A stretch of 64,000 nucleotides of DNA from Paenibacillus campinasensis (GTDB taxonomy: Bacteria > Bacillota > Bacilli > Paenibacillales > Paenibacillaceae), in the NCBI RefSeq assembly GCF_002272015.1, contig NZ_NPBY01000013.1:62001-126000 (forward strand), given 5' to 3'. The notes under the pieces were generated by a model. That model did no database searches. It saw only the letters and a program-made list of their open reading frames with translations, and was not told where the DNA came from. Position numbers and translations under genes: made by a program. Below are positions 46,501 to 54,392 of this stretch, piece after piece. The first letter of the stretch is position 1; each line of letters opens with the position of its first letter.

Positions 46501-48811
46501 GGAAGATGTTACGTTAACAGCGAAATGGAAGCTCGCGGCACCTGAGGTTCGAATGAGCAAATCAGGAGCATTCCGAGAGGGAGGCAGCGGTTCGCTGTTT
46601 GCGGTTGCGGTCGGCCAAGGAACGCTATCCTATGAATGGCATGAAGATCACGGAAGCGGATATACTCCGATATCGGTGACCGAAGCGACTTATGCGCTTC
46701 CTGCAATCACGATGGATATGGAGGGCTCCAAGTACAAAGTTGTCGTCACGAACGAGGATGGTTTAGCAGCGGAAGCCGAAACCATCGTGTCGGTTGTATC
46801 GGCTGATGCTGATCTGATCGCTCCCGGCTTTGAAACAGATCTGGATACAATCCAGACCGTGACAACCGGAGATACGGTTACGCTGTTCGTTGTTCCAGAG
46901 GGAGATGTGGATTCGCTGGCATGGGAAGCCAAGGCACCGGGCGAAGATGAGTGGTCACCGATAGCACACGGCATTCCTGTCTACACATTCACGGCAAATG
47001 CTGAGGATAACGGGACCGAGTACCGGGTAGTGCTAACCGGAAAGGAACCAGGAGGCACCCATCCTGTTACAGCGGTAAGCCAGCAACTGACGCTGCAGGT
47101 TAACCCGATTGTCTCCGTGCCAGAACCACAAATTCAAGATGTGACGATATCCAATAATTCGGCAAAAACCGGTGATGAAGTCAGCATTACCGTTCAAGCG
47201 ACCGGTTCGGATACGCTCCGTTATCAATGGCGCAAGGACAATGCTTCCATTCCGGGAGCTACTGATGCCGTATATCGCATGGAGAGCGTCACTGAAGCTG
47301 ATGCAGGAATCTATACAGTGGAAGTGACTAATTTAAAGCTTGTAGACGGTCAGGAATATAGCGCTTCGAAAATGAGTGATCCGGTTCAATTGACGGTAGA
47401 AGCGTCGGTTTCAACGGAATGGATGCAATTGCAAAATCTGTTGTCCGAAATTGATGTGCTGAGAGCCAATGATCCATATACGGCCGAGTCGATCGCTGCA
47501 TTAAGGTCAAGTTCTGCTTACAGCACCGCCAAGTCGCTGACCGCTGGCCATGTGGCTAACGAACTCGCCCAAGCCTATGCTAATCTGCTCCAGGCCAAGA
47601 GGGTTATTCTGGTTGTTTATGTTCCGGTGACCCCGCCGGTAACTTCTCCGGGATCTGGTTCAGGGAACGGGACGCCAGGAAATACACCAGCACCGGCTCC
47701 GAGGCCGGATACAGGCTCAACGGTAGCGGTCATCTCTCCTGAAGAGCTTGGCAAACCGGAGACGGACGGCGTGAAGACGATCGCTATCGGTCCCGACGTA
47801 ACAACGATTGAGCTGCCGCTTCATGCTAGCGAACTTCTCGGATCAAGCCGTCTGGAAGTGGCAACGGATCGGTTGACCATTGAATTAGGAACGGAAATTC
47901 TAAGCCAATTACGGGATTTGACACAGGGTGGAGCGTCTTCCGGCGGCAAAATTGTGATTGGCATTCAGACGGAGTTGCTGAATGAATCTGTAACGAACCG
48001 AAACATGGTGAATGTTAACGGCTATGCTGTAGGGGTAAATCTTGCCGTCGTGACTCATGATGGCCAGACGCAAGCTTTATCTGAGCTTGTACAGCCTCTG
48101 AAGATCAAGCTGTCCGTCGGTGCTTCTAACCATGTTGATTTGCTGGGAATTTACCAAGTAGGCAGCAACGGTTCCTTGACTTATGTGGGCGGAACACGTG
48201 TGGGAGAGATGCTGGAGACTGAGGTGAAGCAAACCGGAATGTTTGTTTTAATGGAGTACCATGCCAATTTCACCGATGTTCCGAATCATCACTGGGCTGC
48301 CGAAGCCGTTCAAATATTGGCAGCCAAGCACTTAATCAAGGGTGTATCCGAGGATCAATATCAGCCTCATCGCCCGGTTACGCGGGCAGAGTTCGTGGCT
48401 ATTATGGCCAGAGCATTGGGACTGCAGGATGCCGAGACTCTGAACTTCAGCGATGTCGCGGAAGGTGCATGGTACGAGGAGGAACTGGCCCGAATGGTGA
48501 AGGCAGGCTTGATCAATGGCCGTAAGGAAGACCGTTTCGAGCCAAATGAAAGCATCAGTCGCCAGGAGATCGTTACCATCTTGATGCGGGCATACAGGCT
48601 GGAGCATGGGGATCAGCCGATCGAGCCGTCTGCGAGTGTTTTTGCCGATGAAGCAAGCGTTGCGCCTTGGGCACTGCTCAATGTGAGGGAGGCGGCGGCA
48701 ATCGGATTGGTTCAAGGACGGGGCAATCATTTTGCACCGGCCGAACCAGCCAGCCGCGCGGAAACAGCCCAGATGATATTGAATTATATTCGGGCAGAAT
48801 CTTCTAAATAA
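43535..48811 (+). CDS. cell-wall-anchored GH85 endo-beta-N-acetylglucosaminidase with SLH domains
   Basis: A 1758-residue secreted enzyme. Signal peptide about residues 1-32 (VVLATAMLLSTFPLIAEAG). The GH85 barrel (about 35-400) has FDY-type loops and the catalytic pair Asn238 and Glu240 in GYFVNQEEQ, the substrate-assisted NxE motif of this family, so it should cut the chitobiose core of N-glycans. Then come a beta-sandwich (about 500-650), fibronectin-like modules (660-930), an InlB/Flg_new repeat (YIVTFDTNGG...VFDGWY, about 930-1000), Ig-like modules to 1290 and a Pro/Gly/Thr linker near 1370. Three SLH domains (about 1579-1758) bind the cell wall. AGGAGGG precedes the ATG. It stands alone between two terminators, with no transporter beside it. 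Confidence 0.9.
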   Translation: MNDRGKKKGFQKITSVVLATAMLLSTFPLIAEAGDTWPFQGASAHGINQPSVHGYTSSHVMNWSPETDPDAELLRSRVPLQKRIDPFAATQANPNLSPDVKMMNVAGDYGNAFIENAPYTNKFAQYHFNFWQYIDFYSYWHGTATAYTPPEYYDDLAQRDWQQKWFEFGMLNIPNPTYTDAAHKNGVLSLAGIFFSNNDRGQQTYKQMIVKDESGNYPVAEKLIEMAHYFGYDGYFVNQEEQNPNVAIEDIPDYIGFMKALQKGGLYVQWYDSLNTSTGQNMFARTFNDNNISFLYDKDTGEQVSQSFFFDYGMGNNQINAAENYLSTLNQTYGERFNISDVGYAGLEAGRDRFKSVQGSALRNKLDSNGLPRLSISTLGADFVHAGLDEDMGQPWPVNRRAENDYQWMTKVREQLWWSGPNIDPTHTAVSTSNTASDVHADNRYWPGMASVIAERSVIGDTHFYTNFNTGHGLSYYVSGAVSNTEEWSNMSLQDIPVTWQWWQETAGDKLQVDFDYGPEYNIADTSRFDYEQIGAYEGGSSLVVSGQLDAENLLRLYKTDLSVGADSKLSVTYNKTAGDDGSTMSIGLIMKDDPSTVIHIPVPDSGRKTNGWVTTELDLSPYAGVSIATLGLVFDPGAGSVADYQMNIGQLRIYDGSIAQQAAPTGLTIAEAYTDTGEMVITWNMDPDYSKVKQYNIYVNDVYVGGKYDDIFYIKNLPARSGVVKVAAVGADGREGEAATVRFDLTESPSDIIVDSRENGDFLVSWTNPQNTAANMTVSVKSRNWITTPAPVSERITVPAGETSVMFQGMPINGDDYIVTLSAANITPVSVSGNFIDKVAEPYAEDWSWDGNTLNLPMPNTRDWRYMYVYEDGKLREFPTTYNVGNKDRIIRGRTTKASLKFTSTAQNVYVVMEDYAGNRSEPVYLKGKARYIVTFDTNGGVPAVPHMEAAFHAPIAEPAAVSRAGYVFDGWYTANGVKWDFASDTVKEDVTLTAKWKLAAPEVRMSKSGAFREGGSGSLFAVAVGQGTLSYEWHEDHGSGYTPISVTEATYALPAITMDMEGSKYKVVVTNEDGLAAEAETIVSVVSADADLIAPGFETDLDTIQTVTTGDTVTLFVVPEGDVDSLAWEAKAPGEDEWSPIAHGIPVYTFTANAEDNGTEYRVVLTGKEPGGTHPVTAVSQQLTLQVNPIVSVPEPQIQDVTISNNSAKTGDEVSITVQATGSDTLRYQWRKDNASIPGATDAVYRMESVTEADAGIYTVEVTNLKLVDGQEYSASKMSDPVQLTVEASVSTEWMQLQNLLSEIDVLRANDPYTAESIAALRSSSAYSTAKSLTAGHVANELAQAYANLLQAKRVILVVYVPVTPPVTSPGSGSGNGTPGNTPAPAPRPDTGSTVAVISPEELGKPETDGVKTIAIGPDVTTIELPLHASELLGSSRLEVATDRLTIELGTEILSQLRDLTQGGASSGGKIVIGIQTELLNESVTNRNMVNVNGYAVGVNLAVVTHDGQTQALSELVQPLKIKLSVGASNHVDLLGIYQVGSNGSLTYVGGTRVGEMLETEVKQTGMFVLMEYHANFTDVPNHHWAAEAVQILAAKHLIKGVSEDQYQPHRPVTRAEFVAIMARALGLQDAETLNFSDVAEGAWYEEELARMVKAGLINGRKEDRFEPNESISRQEIVTILMRAYRLEHGDQPIEPSASVFADEASVAPWALLNVREAAAIGLVQGRGNHFAPAEPASRAETAQMILNYIRAESSK

Positions 48812-48822
48812 GTCATACGAAT

Positions 48823-48860
48823 CAAGGCGCTGGTGAGGCATGTTCACCGGCGCCTTGTTA
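48823..48860 (+). terminator. rho-independent terminator of the GH85 gene
   Basis: CAAGGCGCTGGTGA (48823-48836) pairs with TTCACCGGCGCCTTG (48843-48857) with one bulge/mismatch around a short loop. The T-run is brief (TGTTAC). Confidence 0.7.
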
Positions 48861-48998
48861 CATATCTCTGTAGGAATGAACGCAGCGGTCCTTATGCCAT
48901 AGGAAACAAGCTTCTGCATAAAATGACCGGCGACCTTCGTTTGGACGTGAACATGATGCTCACGCCAAAGTCAGCTCTTTAAATTCTAATTCCAGGGT

Positions 48999-49052
48999 TT
49001 ACAACATACCAAAAATAAAATATCATAAGATATATAACATGTGATATATAAT
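48999..49052 (+). promoter_or_regulatory. promoter and candidate TetR operator
   Basis: TTTACA (48999-49004) and TATCAT (49021-49026) are 16 bp apart. Just downstream, 49031-49050 is an imperfect palindrome centred on ACATGT, with ATATA flanks on both sides, well placed for autorepression by the TetR protein. The overlap of this element with ATG 49051 also argues for the later start at 49075. Confidence 0.5.
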
Positions 49053-49074
49053 GATTGTGACAGGAGTGTCAGTC

Positions 49075-49656
49075 ATGCCGCCAAAGAAAAAATTTACCGC
49101 AGAGCAAATTGTAGAAACGGCATTCCATATTGCCAAAACGGAAGGGATGGACAGCATAACGATCCGAAAGGTGGCCGAGCAGATGGGAAGCTCGATTGCG
49201 CCGATCTATGTCAATTTTGAGGATGTGGAGGAGCTGAAGCGTGCCGTGGTGCAGAGAGTGCATGAGCTGGGGAAGCAGATGGTGCTAGAGCAGGATACGG
49301 GCAGCCCGTTCGGTGATATCGGGGCGGCAAGCCTCCAGTTTGCCAAGGAATATCCGATATTGTTCAGGGATTTGGCCATGAAGCCCAACGATTATATGCA
49401 AAATTATGATCAGGATATGGGCGATGCGCTGGTCAGCCATATGAAGCAGGATCCGGACCTTGCAGAGTTTGACGAAGAGGAGCTGCGGCTGATTTTGTTC
49501 AAAATGAGGGTGTTCCAGGCGGGTCTGTCGATCATGGCTGTAAATGGGCAGCTGCCGGCCGAGATGGATCTGGATCATTTGAAGGCGCTTCTTGACGATG
49601 CCGCTGAGGATGTCGTGCTGGCTGCACGATGGCGCAAAAGCAAGGGAAGCAACTGA
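49075..49656 (+). CDS. TetR-family regulator
   Basis: A 193-residue repressor-type regulator. ATG 49075 has CAGGAGTG (49061-49068) 6 nt upstream; the in-frame ATG 49051 lies inside the promoter/operator. The N-terminal HTH is TAEQIVETAFHIAKTEGMDS, ITIRKVAEQMGSSIAPIYVN; the rest is the helical ligand-binding part. It lies 61 bp before a beta-lactamase-like hydrolase gene, its probable co-regulated partner. Confidence 0.87.
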   Translation: MPPKKKFTAEQIVETAFHIAKTEGMDSITIRKVAEQMGSSIAPIYVNFEDVEELKRAVVQRVHELGKQMVLEQDTGSPFGDIGAASLQFAKEYPILFRDLAMKPNDYMQNYDQDMGDALVSHMKQDPDLAEFDEEELRLILFKMRVFQAGLSIMAVNGQLPAEMDLDHLKALLDDAAEDVVLAARWRKSKGSN

Positions 49657-49717
49657 GAAGACTGATAAGCGTAATCCGGCGTAAGACAGGCCGCTTACAG
49701 CGGGACGGGAGCCGGGA

Positions 49718-50830
49718 ATGATAAGGGGGAATTTGAAAGTGGCATATGAAGCATTGAAGCAAGAGGTGGAGCAGCAGCTCATCAATAAAGTGAACTCGGA
49801 TCCCAGTCTGCATAATGTCTATCTGCTGGTCCATTCGGATCGGCTGAACATTCATTGGCCGATGGCAGCAGGGAGCACGGACGGGGTGGCAGCCACGCCC
49901 GATCAGCCATTCCACACCGCAAGCGTAGGCAAAACCTTCACTTCGGTCATCCTGACCCAGCTGGTCGAGAGCGGGCTAGCCCGGTTTGACGATCCGATTG
50001 CGAAGTATTTGCCACCGGAACTGATTCAAGGCATGCATATTTACAAAGGCAAAGACTATTCACAGGATATTCAGATCAAGCACTTATTGAGCAACACTTC
50101 GGGACTGCCGGATTTTTTCGAGGAAAAGCCGAAGCATCGACCTTCCATGTTACAGGAGGTGCTGGACGATCCGCAGCGGTTCTGGACGCCCCGGGATACG
50201 GTGGAATGGTCCAAGGAGCATCTTCGGCCTCATTTTCCACCCGGCAAAAAAGTGTACTATACCGACACGGGCTACAATCTGCTGGGGATGGTCATTGAGT
50301 CCATCACCGGGTCCTCCTATGAGGAGGTGCTGCATGAGCGCATTTTCAGGCCGCTTCAGATGAATCACTCCTACCTGTCCCAATTCTCTCTCCCTGCAGT
50401 GCAAAGCGCAGCCCCGACCGCGCATTTGTACCTGGACCATATCAAGATCGAGGTGGATCAATATCGCAGTCTCAGCAGCTTTTATTCCGGTGGCCAAACC
50501 GTGTGCACCTTAGCGGATTTACTGATTTTCATGAAAGCGCTCGTTAAAGGTCAATTGGTGAGAAAGGAAAGCCTGCGTGTGATGCAGACATGGCGACCGC
50601 TTCAGATGGGGCTTCGGTACGGCTACGGCCTCATGCAGCTGCGCTTCCTTCCATTCACATCCAAATACACGGTGTGGGGGGGCCTCGGCGCCAGTGGGGC
50701 TTTTATGCTGTACGTGCCAGCTATGGACGTTTATCTTGCTGGTACCTTCAATCAGACGACGTACCGCACGAAGGCGATGAATTACCTATTCTTTAACGTG
50801 CTGCGCAAGCTGGGGAATATCTCGAAATGA
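49718..50830 (+). CDS. beta-lactamase-family serine hydrolase (class C-like)
   Basis: A 370-residue protein of the beta-lactamase/DD-peptidase fold, without signal peptide, hence cytoplasmic. Motifs are SxxK as TASVGKTFTS (Ser about 69), the Tyr motif as YYTDTGYNLLG, and the third motif as WGGLGASG. This is the esterase/peptidase-like branch, not a true antibiotic resistance enzyme by these marks. ATG 49718 is used; GTG 49739 with AAGGGGGA 7 nt upstream is an equally good alternative that would remove 7 residues. Follows the TetR gene on the same strand. Confidence 0.83.
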   Translation: MIRGNLKVAYEALKQEVEQQLINKVNSDPSLHNVYLLVHSDRLNIHWPMAAGSTDGVAATPDQPFHTASVGKTFTSVILTQLVESGLARFDDPIAKYLPPELIQGMHIYKGKDYSQDIQIKHLLSNTSGLPDFFEEKPKHRPSMLQEVLDDPQRFWTPRDTVEWSKEHLRPHFPPGKKVYYTDTGYNLLGMVIESITGSSYEEVLHERIFRPLQMNHSYLSQFSLPAVQSAAPTAHLYLDHIKIEVDQYRSLSSFYSGGQTVCTLADLLIFMKALVKGQLVRKESLRVMQTWRPLQMGLRYGYGLMQLRFLPFTSKYTVWGGLGASGAFMLYVPAMDVYLAGTFNQTTYRTKAMNYLFFNVLRKLGNISK

Positions 50831-50969
50831 ATTAGGCCATTCACGGGAGGCTTTCGGGACGGCTTCGGAGCCAGCAATACCAGCGGGCCGAAGCGGGGGA
50901 GGATGTTCCCCCGCCCGAATGCCGCTCGTTGAACGCGTAAGTATCGATATATTTCTTGGTTGTTGTTAA

Positions 50970-52955
50970 TTATGGCTTGGTCCATGTACCCAGCTTGTAA
51001 GTGCCATCTGAAAGCCGGTTCGTATTGGCGAAATCAACACCGGGCTGATTCGTTGTCGGATCAATAATGGCGATGGCCAAATCATAAGTGCCGCTTGGCA
51101 GCGCAGCGGTTGAGAGGGAGCCGGTGATCGTATGCAGTCCGGTTCTCCAAGTCGTTAAATCGGCTGATACGGTCTGGCGGGCCACAATGGCGTTGCCGCT
51201 GCGCAGCTGAATTTCGACAGGCCAGTTGAACGGGAAGTGCTGTACGCCCTTATTCTCTACAACGACCGATACGTCCAGTGAGCTTCCGTTACTCTGCTGC
51301 GGATATGAGGCCTTGTTCAGCACAAAGTGGTAGCCCATCCGCTTCTTGAGCTGATCGATGTTGTCCTGCAGCGGATTTCCGAGCGCCAGGGAAGCCGGAG
51401 AATTCGGCCCCAGCCAGCTCGGCTTGCTCAGCTCGGTCTGGCGAAGGGTCTCGCTAAAGCCGCTGCCCGAGGTAAGCGCAGCGTTCATCCCATAGGCGCC
51501 GCCGTAAAATTCGCCTGCGGAAATGCGGATGTCCCAGAAGTTCGCATGATCCGGCTGCCGCTGGCCGATATCATCCCAGTAACCGTTCTGGGTGCCCGTA
51601 TACCATCCCCATTCCGAGTCGAAGCTCGGCTGATCTCCGAACACATCATTGAACATGCCGAGAATCAACCCTTTGTTGTTGTTCTTGGCCAGCTCCACAC
51701 TTCTTCTGATCAACACCTGCGTATGTGACTCCTGGTCGGCAAAAGCATCAATGTAATGCTGGATGTACTGATTGGAAATTTCGTTCGGCGGAAATACGCC
51801 TGTATAATTGCGCTCACCATTCGGTCCGACGTACGGCCATGTGTGGAATTCCGCCCAATGACCGAGCGAACCGATCTGGACAAACGCGATCGGGCTGTCA
51901 GGTCGGTTATAATGCTCCGCAATCGCCTCAATCGCAAGCTTGTGCCTTGCAATCAAATAGTCAGAGCTGTAGTTCGGGGAGAATCCCATATTGTTGCCGG
52001 CTCCCATTCCTCCGGTCTCATCGTGATAGGCCGTGCCCGGTGATTGTCCTAGACGGATCATATCATTATAGAGCCAGTCGGGAATATCCTGGTGCGGCAC
52101 TCCGGAAGGGCTGTCCATAATAAAGCGCAGGACGACTTTAACTCCCTGGCTGTGCCAATAGTCGAAATGATTGGCCGTCTCGATGGCATTAAAATCATAT
52201 TGGCCCTTCACGGGTTCAAGCTGTTTCCAGGTGACACCGGCATAAACGAGACGGTGATCCTGAGGATAGTTCCTGAATTTGGCGGATGGTGCCCAGCCCT
52301 TAAACGGATTGTTAAGCGGATCGTCGAGCTCGGTCGGGTAGAATTCAATCATTGGAGCTCCTGTCCCCCCTTCATTTAGGGTATAGGATGGCAGCGGCTG
52401 GCTCTGGGCCGGCAAGCGATGAATATCCGAATTGTTGTCCAGGTACCCTATGCTCACGCTGCTGCCAGCGGTCAGCCCAAGCGTAGACAGTGGAATGGCT
52501 GCCTCAATCACGGATGAAGTACGAGCGATAGCGGAAGAGGGGAGGGATAATTCCAGCGTCCACTCCCAGCTGCTTCCATTGCCGGCATAGCGGTACAGGG
52601 AGTTGTTCTCCAGAAGCCATTCGATGCCGGTTGCTCCCCATCCGAATGCTTGATATCCGGTCGAAGCATCTCTGTCCGTGTTCAGCCAGAAGCTGCCTAT
52701 CACGGTGCTCAGGTTGCTCCCTTCGACAAGTAAATACAGATTCGTGTCATCATGCGTTGCCTTTAATCCCCTTGCATTTCCGGAGTTGACCGCAATGGCC
52801 GGCACCTCCTCCCAATCCGCCGGGTTTCCGTCTACGATGATCGGGGCCGCCGCTGCGGTGGACGTCAATAGAGACGAAGGGAAGAACGGGAACAGAAGTG
52901 CCAGTATCATGACAACCAACAGCGACATTTTCATAGATTTCCTCTGTGCGATCAT
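50970..52955 (-). CDS. exported DUF4832-type glycan-related protein
   Basis: A 661-residue secreted protein. The ATG at 52955 follows GAGGAGG; the frame start at 52970 lies inside that ribosome site. Signal peptide about residues 1-37 (MSLLVVMILALLFPFFPSSL then TSTAAAAP). Next is a CBM9/DOMON-like beta-sandwich (about 40-190: VDGNPADWEEVPAIAVNSG and FWLNTDRDASTGYQ), then a TIM-barrel-like region (210-520: NPFKGWAP, WKQLEPVKGQYDF, FVQIGSLGHWAEFHTWPY) and a C-terminal beta-sandwich of the DUF4832 type. The barrel resembles GH42/GH5-like folds but I cannot assign catalytic residues. It is downstream of the LacI gene on the same strand, so probably part of its regulon. Confidence 0.75.
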   Translation of the reverse strand: MIAQRKSMKMSLLVVMILALLFPFFPSSLLTSTAAAAPIIVDGNPADWEEVPAIAVNSGNARGLKATHDDTNLYLLVEGSNLSTVIGSFWLNTDRDASTGYQAFGWGATGIEWLLENNSLYRYAGNGSSWEWTLELSLPSSAIARTSSVIEAAIPLSTLGLTAGSSVSIGYLDNNSDIHRLPAQSQPLPSYTLNEGGTGAPMIEFYPTELDDPLNNPFKGWAPSAKFRNYPQDHRLVYAGVTWKQLEPVKGQYDFNAIETANHFDYWHSQGVKVVLRFIMDSPSGVPHQDIPDWLYNDMIRLGQSPGTAYHDETGGMGAGNNMGFSPNYSSDYLIARHKLAIEAIAEHYNRPDSPIAFVQIGSLGHWAEFHTWPYVGPNGERNYTGVFPPNEISNQYIQHYIDAFADQESHTQVLIRRSVELAKNNNKGLILGMFNDVFGDQPSFDSEWGWYTGTQNGYWDDIGQRQPDHANFWDIRISAGEFYGGAYGMNAALTSGSGFSETLRQTELSKPSWLGPNSPASLALGNPLQDNIDQLKKRMGYHFVLNKASYPQQSNGSSLDVSVVVENKGVQHFPFNWPVEIQLRSGNAIVARQTVSADLTTWRTGLHTITGSLSTAALPSGTYDLAIAIIDPTTNQPGVDFANTNRLSDGTYKLGTWTKP

Positions 52956-53020
52956 GTCAAACCTCCTCAATAGAAAGATGATGTACAGCAGAATGAATCC
53001 GAATGTTCACCTCCTTTCAT

Positions 53021-53047
53021 TAAAAGGAGCACCGGATCAGGTGCTTC
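53021..53047 (-). terminator. terminator after the LacI gene
   Basis: AGCACC (53028-53033) and GGTGCT (53040-53045) form a short stem. Read on the minus strand it is followed by CCTTTTAATG. Short, so tentative. Confidence 0.4.
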
Positions 53048-53098
53048 TTCGGGTTACCAGGCTGCGATATGCCGTCGGTTGTCCTGGAGTTATGCCTG

Positions 53099-54121
53099 CT
53101 AAGTGGAACTGCGCACGACCAGGCGTGTCGGCAATATTACCTTCTTCGGCAGCAATTGGTTTCCGTTGATCCGGTCTAACAGATTATCGACAGCAACCAT
53201 GCCAATTTCTTTAGTCGGAACATCAATTGTAGATAGCGGCGGATTGGAATACTTGGATACTTCGATATTGGAGAGCCCGATAACCGCCACGTCATTCGGA
53301 ACGGAAATGCCGCTGCTGTATAGCGCGTTCAGAGCGGCCATGGCCATTAAATCACTTCCGGCAAAAAAAGCAGTCGGGACATTGCCGGATGTGCACAACC
53401 GATTGATGTTCTCGGTGCAGACCGCTTCATCCCACATGCAATCGATCACCCAATCGGGATTCACGGACAATCCGGCTGCATGCATGCTGGCATAATACCC
53501 CCGGTAGCGGCGGCTGTCCTTCAGATTGCCGGTCAATCCACTCCCCCCTATATACCCGATCTGGGTATGGCCCTTCTCAATGAGGTGGTTTACGGCAACG
53601 GAAGCCACATTGTAATGATCATAGCCGACATTATCGATATCCCCGCGTTCAGTATCAATCCCCACGATATATGGAACCTGCTTGCGTATGTACTCATAGG
53701 TCTCGCGGTTCAAGGATTCCATAAGGATCAGACCGGTGATCGGCTCATTGAACGTGCTGGAGAGAATCTGGTGATCATTCAGTTCGATCCCCGTTCGAAT
53801 AAAAGCGATGCTGTACCCTCTGCTAAGCAGCCGCTCCTCCACACCGGAAAGAATCGACATGAAATAAGGATCGTTATATTTGTCTTTGGTGACGCTTAAC
53901 ACGCAGCCGATTTTGATCTGTGATTTGGCCTCGGCCGGTTCCTTGGCGGAAGCTTTCCGCTTTGGCTTGGAGCTGATCTTATAGTTAAGCTGCGTAACAG
54001 CCTGCCAGACTCTCTCCTTGGTTTCTTCCGTGATTTTATATTTGGTATCATTGTTCAACACTCTGGATACAGTCGCAGTGGATACATTCGCTAACTTGGC
54101 AACATCCCGAATCGTACTCAT
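53099..54121 (-). CDS. LacI-family transcription regulator
   Basis: A 340-residue regulator. The ATG at 54121 gives the classic start MSTIRDVAKLANVSTATVSR; upstream TTG 54124 and GTG 54130 are possible, with AAGGAG just before. The N-terminal HTH and hinge helix (1-60) are followed by a periplasmic-binding-protein-like effector domain (65-340; IKIGCVLSVTKDKYNDPY, GYDHYNVASVAVNHLIEKGH). Basic KPKRKASAK in the hinge is longer than usual. It is divergent from the acyltransferase/oxidoreductase/ABC operon at 54393, its likely target, and probably responds to a sugar released from that pathway. Confidence 0.9.
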   Translation of the reverse strand: MSTIRDVAKLANVSTATVSRVLNNDTKYKITEETKERVWQAVTQLNYKISSKPKRKASAKEPAEAKSQIKIGCVLSVTKDKYNDPYFMSILSGVEERLLSRGYSIAFIRTGIELNDHQILSSTFNEPITGLILMESLNRETYEYIRKQVPYIVGIDTERGDIDNVGYDHYNVASVAVNHLIEKGHTQIGYIGGSGLTGNLKDSRRYRGYYASMHAAGLSVNPDWVIDCMWDEAVCTENINRLCTSGNVPTAFFAGSDLMAMAALNALYSSGISVPNDVAVIGLSNIEVSKYSNPPLSTIDVPTKEIGMVAVDNLLDRINGNQLLPKKVILPTRLVVRSST

Positions 54122-54228
54122 CAATCGCACATTCTCCTTTTCTCAGCTACTTCAGCTACTAATGAACCCATTTTAGAGTGTATAGGAATGATTCATCATT
54201 AACAATGATAGATCCCACTTTCTCTATT

Positions 54229-54323
54229 GTTTCGTCGATGTTTCGTTTTTGTTTCGTTATATTGTTGCGTAATATAGTTTACCAGTATTTACAAACTAAA
54301 TCAACTATAACATGCTTTTGACA
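54229..54323. promoter_or_regulatory. divergent control region with phased GTTTCGT repeats
   Basis: Three exact GTTTCGT repeats begin at 54229, 54240 and 54251, each 11 bp apart, so they lie on one face of the DNA. Next to them is a dyad TATATT-N5-AATATA (from about 54258). Further right, TGACA-CTGAT-TGTCA (54319-54333) is a perfect dyad that overlaps a TTGACA -35-like hexamer (54318-54323), a normal place for a LacI-type operator. Confidence 0.5.
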
Positions 54324-54392
54324 CTGATTGTCACGATTAATTTTACATTGTTTTAATTTTTCTATTGCCAGAACAAGGGGGAGTGGGATAAC

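Noticed and set aside
50893..50914. GC-rich hairpin GCGGGGGA / TCCCCCGC between convergent genes
   Set aside because: A real inverted repeat but no T-run on either side, so not called a terminator.
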